Shown one piece after another: positions 61,550-64,000 of a stretch of DNA of 64,000 bases. Every line of letters starts with the position of its first letter. Within the stretch, counting starts at the first letter, position 1. The position numbers and the translations under genes are program-made. The stretch spans positions 1,674,001 through 1,738,000 of the forward strand of contig NZ_CP013422.1 in NCBI RefSeq assembly GCF_001718695.1. The letters are read 5' to 3'. This stretch comes from Burkholderia ubonensis (lineage in GTDB: Bacteria; Pseudomonadota; Gammaproteobacteria; Burkholderiales; Burkholderiaceae). Under the pieces are notes generated by a model that was not told the DNA's origin, searched no databases, and was given only the letters and a program-made list of their open reading frames with translations.

Positions 61550-62503
61550 TCACAGGCCGAGATAGGCCTTCACCGCCGGCAGGCCGTCCTTGCCGTCGAA
61601 CGTCTTCACGCCCGCGAGCCACGGATCGAGCACCTGCGGATTCTTCTTCAGGTACGCCTTCGCGGCCTCGGCCGGCTTGGTCTTGTTCATCACCGCCTGC
61701 ATCAGCTGGTTTTCCAGTTGCGTGGAGAAGCGCAGGTTCGTGACGAGCTTGCCCGCGTTCGGGCAGCGCGCGATGAAGTCGGGCGCGGTCAGCGTGTAGA
61801 CGCGCGCTTCGCCGTAGTTCGGGCCGAACGCGGCATCGCCGCCCGACAGGTAGTTCATGCTGATCTGGATGTTCATCGGATGCGGCTCCCAGCCGAGGAA
61901 CACGACCCACTTCTTGTCGCGGATCGCGCGCTCGACGGTGACGAGCATCCCGGCCTCGCTCGATTCGACGAGCTTGAAGCCGCCGAGCCCGTACTGGTTC
62001 GTGTCGATCATCTTCTGGATCGTCGCGTTCGCGCTGCTGCCGGGCTCGATCCCGTAGATCTTGCCGTCGAGCTCCGCGCGATGCTTCGCGATGTCGTCGA
62101 ACGTCTTCAGGCCAGCCTGGTATGCGTAGCTCGGCACCGCGAGCGTCGCCTTCGCGCCGGACAGGTTCGGCGGTTCGACGACGTTGATCGACTTGCTGTC
62201 GAGGAACGGCTGCAGCTGCTTCTGCTGCACGGGCCACCAGTAGCCGAGCGACACGTCGAGCTGCTTGCTCTTCAGCCCTGCGAACGAGATCGGCACCGAC
62301 GCGATCGTCGTCGTCGGCCTGTAGCCGAGCGCCTCGAACACCGTCGACGCCATCGCGGTCGTCGACGTGATGTCGGTCCAGCCGATGTCGGCGAAGCGCA
62401 CGGTGCGGCAGGTCGCGGGGTCCGCTTCGGCCTGCGCCGCAGTCGACCACACACCTGCCGCCAGCACAGCCGCGCCGAGCGCGGCGATCGTTCTCGACTT
62501 CAT
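61550..62503 (-). CDS. Glycine betaine/choline/carnitine ABC substrate-binding protein (ChoX/ProX type)
   Basis: This 317-residue periplasmic binding protein has a signal peptide (1-25, ending AQAE) and the OpuAC-type start [34 protein letters not shown]. Aromatic cage residues typical of betaine binding are seen in GYWWPVQQ and [10 protein letters not shown]. It should bind carnitine, gamma-butyrobetaine or a related betaine for the pathway genes downstream. No permease or ATPase gene is adjacent, so it must work with a transporter encoded elsewhere. GGGAGAGA precedes the ATG. Confidence 0.88.
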   Translation of the reverse strand: MKSRTIAALGAAVLAAGVWSTAAQAEADPATCRTVRFADIGWTDITSTTAMASTVFEALGYRPTTTIASVPISFAGLKSKQLDVSLGYWWPVQQKQLQPFLDSKSINVVEPPNLSGAKATLAVPSYAYQAGLKTFDDIAKHRAELDGKIYGIEPGSSANATIQKMIDTNQYGLGGFKLVESSEAGMLVTVERAIRDKKWVVFLGWEPHPMNIQISMNYLSGGDAAFGPNYGEARVYTLTAPDFIARCPNAGKLVTNLRFSTQLENQLMQAVMNKTKPAEAAKAYLKKNPQVLDPWLAGVKTFDGKDGLPAVKAYLGL

Positions 62504-62767
62504 GGTCTTCTCTCCCGGTTGGACCGATGTCCGACGGGTTCGCGGAAGTGCGTCCCGGCCTGCATCGTGGACTCAAAAGTACCGAGCCATATTCGCCGCA
62601 AGGCGACCGCCGGCGACATTTTCTTGACTGTTTGCGACTATGAGTGGAAACCACTACGCGCGCGCAGCGGCTTGTGCGGCGGGGGTTTTACGGCGATCGC
62701 GGCGGGCGGGCGGTTGTCCGGATGCGGCGTCGGGACGGTGACGCGGAGGCGCCGCAACGGCGACGCG

Positions 62768-63739
62768 TCAGCGCCGTACGTCGACGTAGGTTTCGCGGCA
62801 GATGGCGCGCAGCGCGTCGACCAGCAGATCGCGCGTCGGCGCATGCGGTTCGGCCGCGCGCGTGAACAGCGCGATCGGCGGCAGCGTCCAGACCAGCGAG
62901 TAAGGCACGATCGCGACGCCCGCGATGCGCACCATTTCCTCGGCGATATCGGCCGGCACGATCGACACCGCATCGTCGCTCGACGCGATCATTTCGCCGA
63001 TCAGCTTCGACGAGTAGCTCTCGACGATCGGCACCGGCGGCGCGATGCCGGCCGACAGGAACAGGTCGGTCACCTGCTCGCGCATCGGCGTGTGCGGCGC
63101 GCCGAGAATCCAGTCGAGCGCGCGCAGCTTCTCCCAGTCGAGCGGCATGCGGGCCAGCTTCGCGGCGAGACGGCGGCTCGCGATCAGGCGCGGCTTCTGT
63201 TGATGCAGCACTTCGAACGACACCTGCCCGAGATCGATCGCCGACGACGCGCGGCCGATCACCAGATCGACGCTGTGATCCTTCAGCTGCAGCAGCAACT
63301 GGTCGCTGGTGCCCTCGTGGATCGTCACGGTCAGACGCCGCTCCATCCCCGCCTGCAGCCGCTTGAGCGCCGCGGACAGCATCTGGCCCGAAATGAACGG
63401 AATGACGCCGATGTGCAGCCGCATCGCATGGCCGGCGACGACCGCTTCGATATCGCGGGTGAGATGGTCGAGGTCGTGCAGCATCGCCTGCGCGCGTTCG
63501 AGCACGACGTTGCCGAGCGCGGTGGGCACCATGCCGCGCGGCGAGCGGTCGAACAGCGGCCCGCCGAACATGCTTTCGAGCTCCGCCAGCGCATTGGTGA
63601 CCGCCGGCTGGCTGCTCGCGAGATGCTCGGCCGCGCGCGTCAGCGAGCCGTGCTGCCGGATCTGCAGCAGCAGCACGAGGTGCCGCATCTTCAGCCGCGC
63701 ACCGAGGCGCCGGACCACGTCGTTTGCGTCGAATGTCAC
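62768..63739 (-). CDS. LysR family regulator
   Basis: This 323-residue LysR-type regulator has an N-terminal helix-turn-helix (LKMRHLVLLLQIRQHGSLTRAAEHLASSQPAVTNALAELE) preceded by about 17 extra residues, and an effector domain. It lies upstream of the carnitine cluster in the same direction and divergent from the malic enzyme gene, either of which could be its target. The gap to the substrate-binding protein gene is 264 bases. I cannot name its ligand. Confidence 0.9.
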   Translation of the reverse strand: MTFDANDVVRRLGARLKMRHLVLLLQIRQHGSLTRAAEHLASSQPAVTNALAELESMFGGPLFDRSPRGMVPTALGNVVLERAQAMLHDLDHLTRDIEAVVAGHAMRLHIGVIPFISGQMLSAALKRLQAGMERRLTVTIHEGTSDQLLLQLKDHSVDLVIGRASSAIDLGQVSFEVLHQQKPRLIASRRLAAKLARMPLDWEKLRALDWILGAPHTPMREQVTDLFLSAGIAPPVPIVESYSSKLIGEMIASSDDAVSIVPADIAEEMVRIAGVAIVPYSLVWTLPPIALFTRAAEPHAPTRDLLVDALRAICRETYVDVRR

Positions 63740-63874
63740 CTTGGGACCGCCGCACCATCAGGAAAAAGTGATGGCCCGATATTAAAACAGAATCATCTCC
63801 TTATGGCCGATCCCTAGAATGGCCGTCATCGATCGCGTCGGGACTGGCCTGACGCACCTGCCCGGACCCAAAAC
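63740..63874. promoter_or_regulatory. Divergent region between the LysR and malic enzyme genes
   Basis: This 135-base gap holds both promoters. The part around 63778-63810 (ATTAAAACAGAATCATCTCC) is AT-rich and contains T-N11-A type arrangements that LysR proteins favour, but none is convincing enough to name as a site. Confidence 0.4.
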
Positions 63875-64000
63875 ATGAAACAGACAGAGACTCAGCAGCA
63901 AGCCGCGTACGACTATCACGAGTTTCCGACGCCGGGGAAGATCTCGGTCGTCGCCAGCAAGCCGCTCGTGACGCAGCGCGATCTCGCGCTCGCCTATACG
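63875..64000 (+). CDS. maeB: NADP-dependent malic enzyme, 5' end
   Basis: Only the first 42 codons lie in the window; the frame runs off the right edge. The N-terminus contains [33 protein letters not shown], which strongly resembles the start of MaeB-type malic enzymes of Burkholderia. The full protein is expected to be about 750 residues, with a malic enzyme domain and a C-terminal phosphotransacetylase-like domain. It decarboxylates malate to pyruvate. The ATG is preceded by a purine-poor stretch without a strong ribosome-binding site. Confidence 0.85.
   Translation, partial: MKQTETQQQAAYDYHEFPTPGKISVVASKPLVTQRDLALAYT

Overview
This is a high-GC, gene-dense bacterial window that reads as a Burkholderia, most likely a Burkholderia cepacia complex member. 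The reasons are strong G/C bias at third codon positions, the dgdR/dgdA pair (2,2-dialkylglycine decarboxylase, an enzyme known from B. cepacia), a non-phosphorylating L-fucose cluster in the gene order I recall for B. multivorans, small Burkholderiales families (DUF2917, DUF3331, DUF4148), and a catabolic, accessory-replicon style of gene content. The species call is inference. There is no prophage, transposon, CRISPR array or rRNA.

Layout. 0-2.4 kb: an unknown protein, an isochorismatase-fold protein that lacks its catalytic triad, and a secreted RNase T2. 2.6-11.3 kb: a valine/isobutyrate catabolic operon (acyl-CoA dehydrogenase, acyl-CoA ligase, mmsA, mmsB, enoyl-CoA hydratase, 3-hydroxyisobutyryl-CoA hydrolase) with a divergent AraC-type regulator. 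11.4-17 kb: an NfeD/stomatin membrane pair, an exported HAD phosphatase and small conserved proteins. 17.6-24.9 kb: a purine permease, a sigma-54 activator with a ferredoxin, and a periplasmic copper cluster (DUF2946, CopC, PCuAC, a 58-residue membrane protein) followed by a LysE exporter. 24.9-31.5 kb: a leucine-rich-repeat protein kinase, tRNA-Leu(GAG), a hybrid histidine kinase, a NarL-type regulator and a secreted beta-helix protein. 32-36 kb: dgdR/dgdA, an AraC regulator and small enzymes. 36.1-41.4 kb: a complete livKHMGF branched-chain amino acid transporter with a consensus promoter and a leader of about 270 nt. 41.9-44.2 kb: a lower-GC accessory island with a DUF4411 PIN protein and an XRE-ImmA-like metallopeptidase regulator. 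44.5-55.1 kb: an FAD oxidoreductase, then the L-fucose operon with its GntR regulator, ABC transporter and all five enzymes of the oxidative route. 55.3-56.8 kb: small secreted or unknown proteins and a candidate structured RNA. 56.8-63.7 kb: a gamma-butyrobetaine to carnitine to glycine betaine pathway with a frameshifted esterase. The window ends inside a malic enzyme gene.

How it works together. Several blocks are self-contained substrate-to-central-metabolism modules, each with its own transporter or regulator: valine/isobutyrate to propionyl-CoA, L-fucose to small C3 products, gamma-butyrobetaine/carnitine to glycine betaine plus acetoacetate, and dialkylglycines to ketones. The most notable items for follow-up are the PIN/XRE-ImmA pair, the LRR-kinase fusion, the candidate sRNA upstream of the DUF3331 gene, the predicted GntR operator over the L-fucose promoter, and the single-site frameshift in the esterase of the carnitine cluster.
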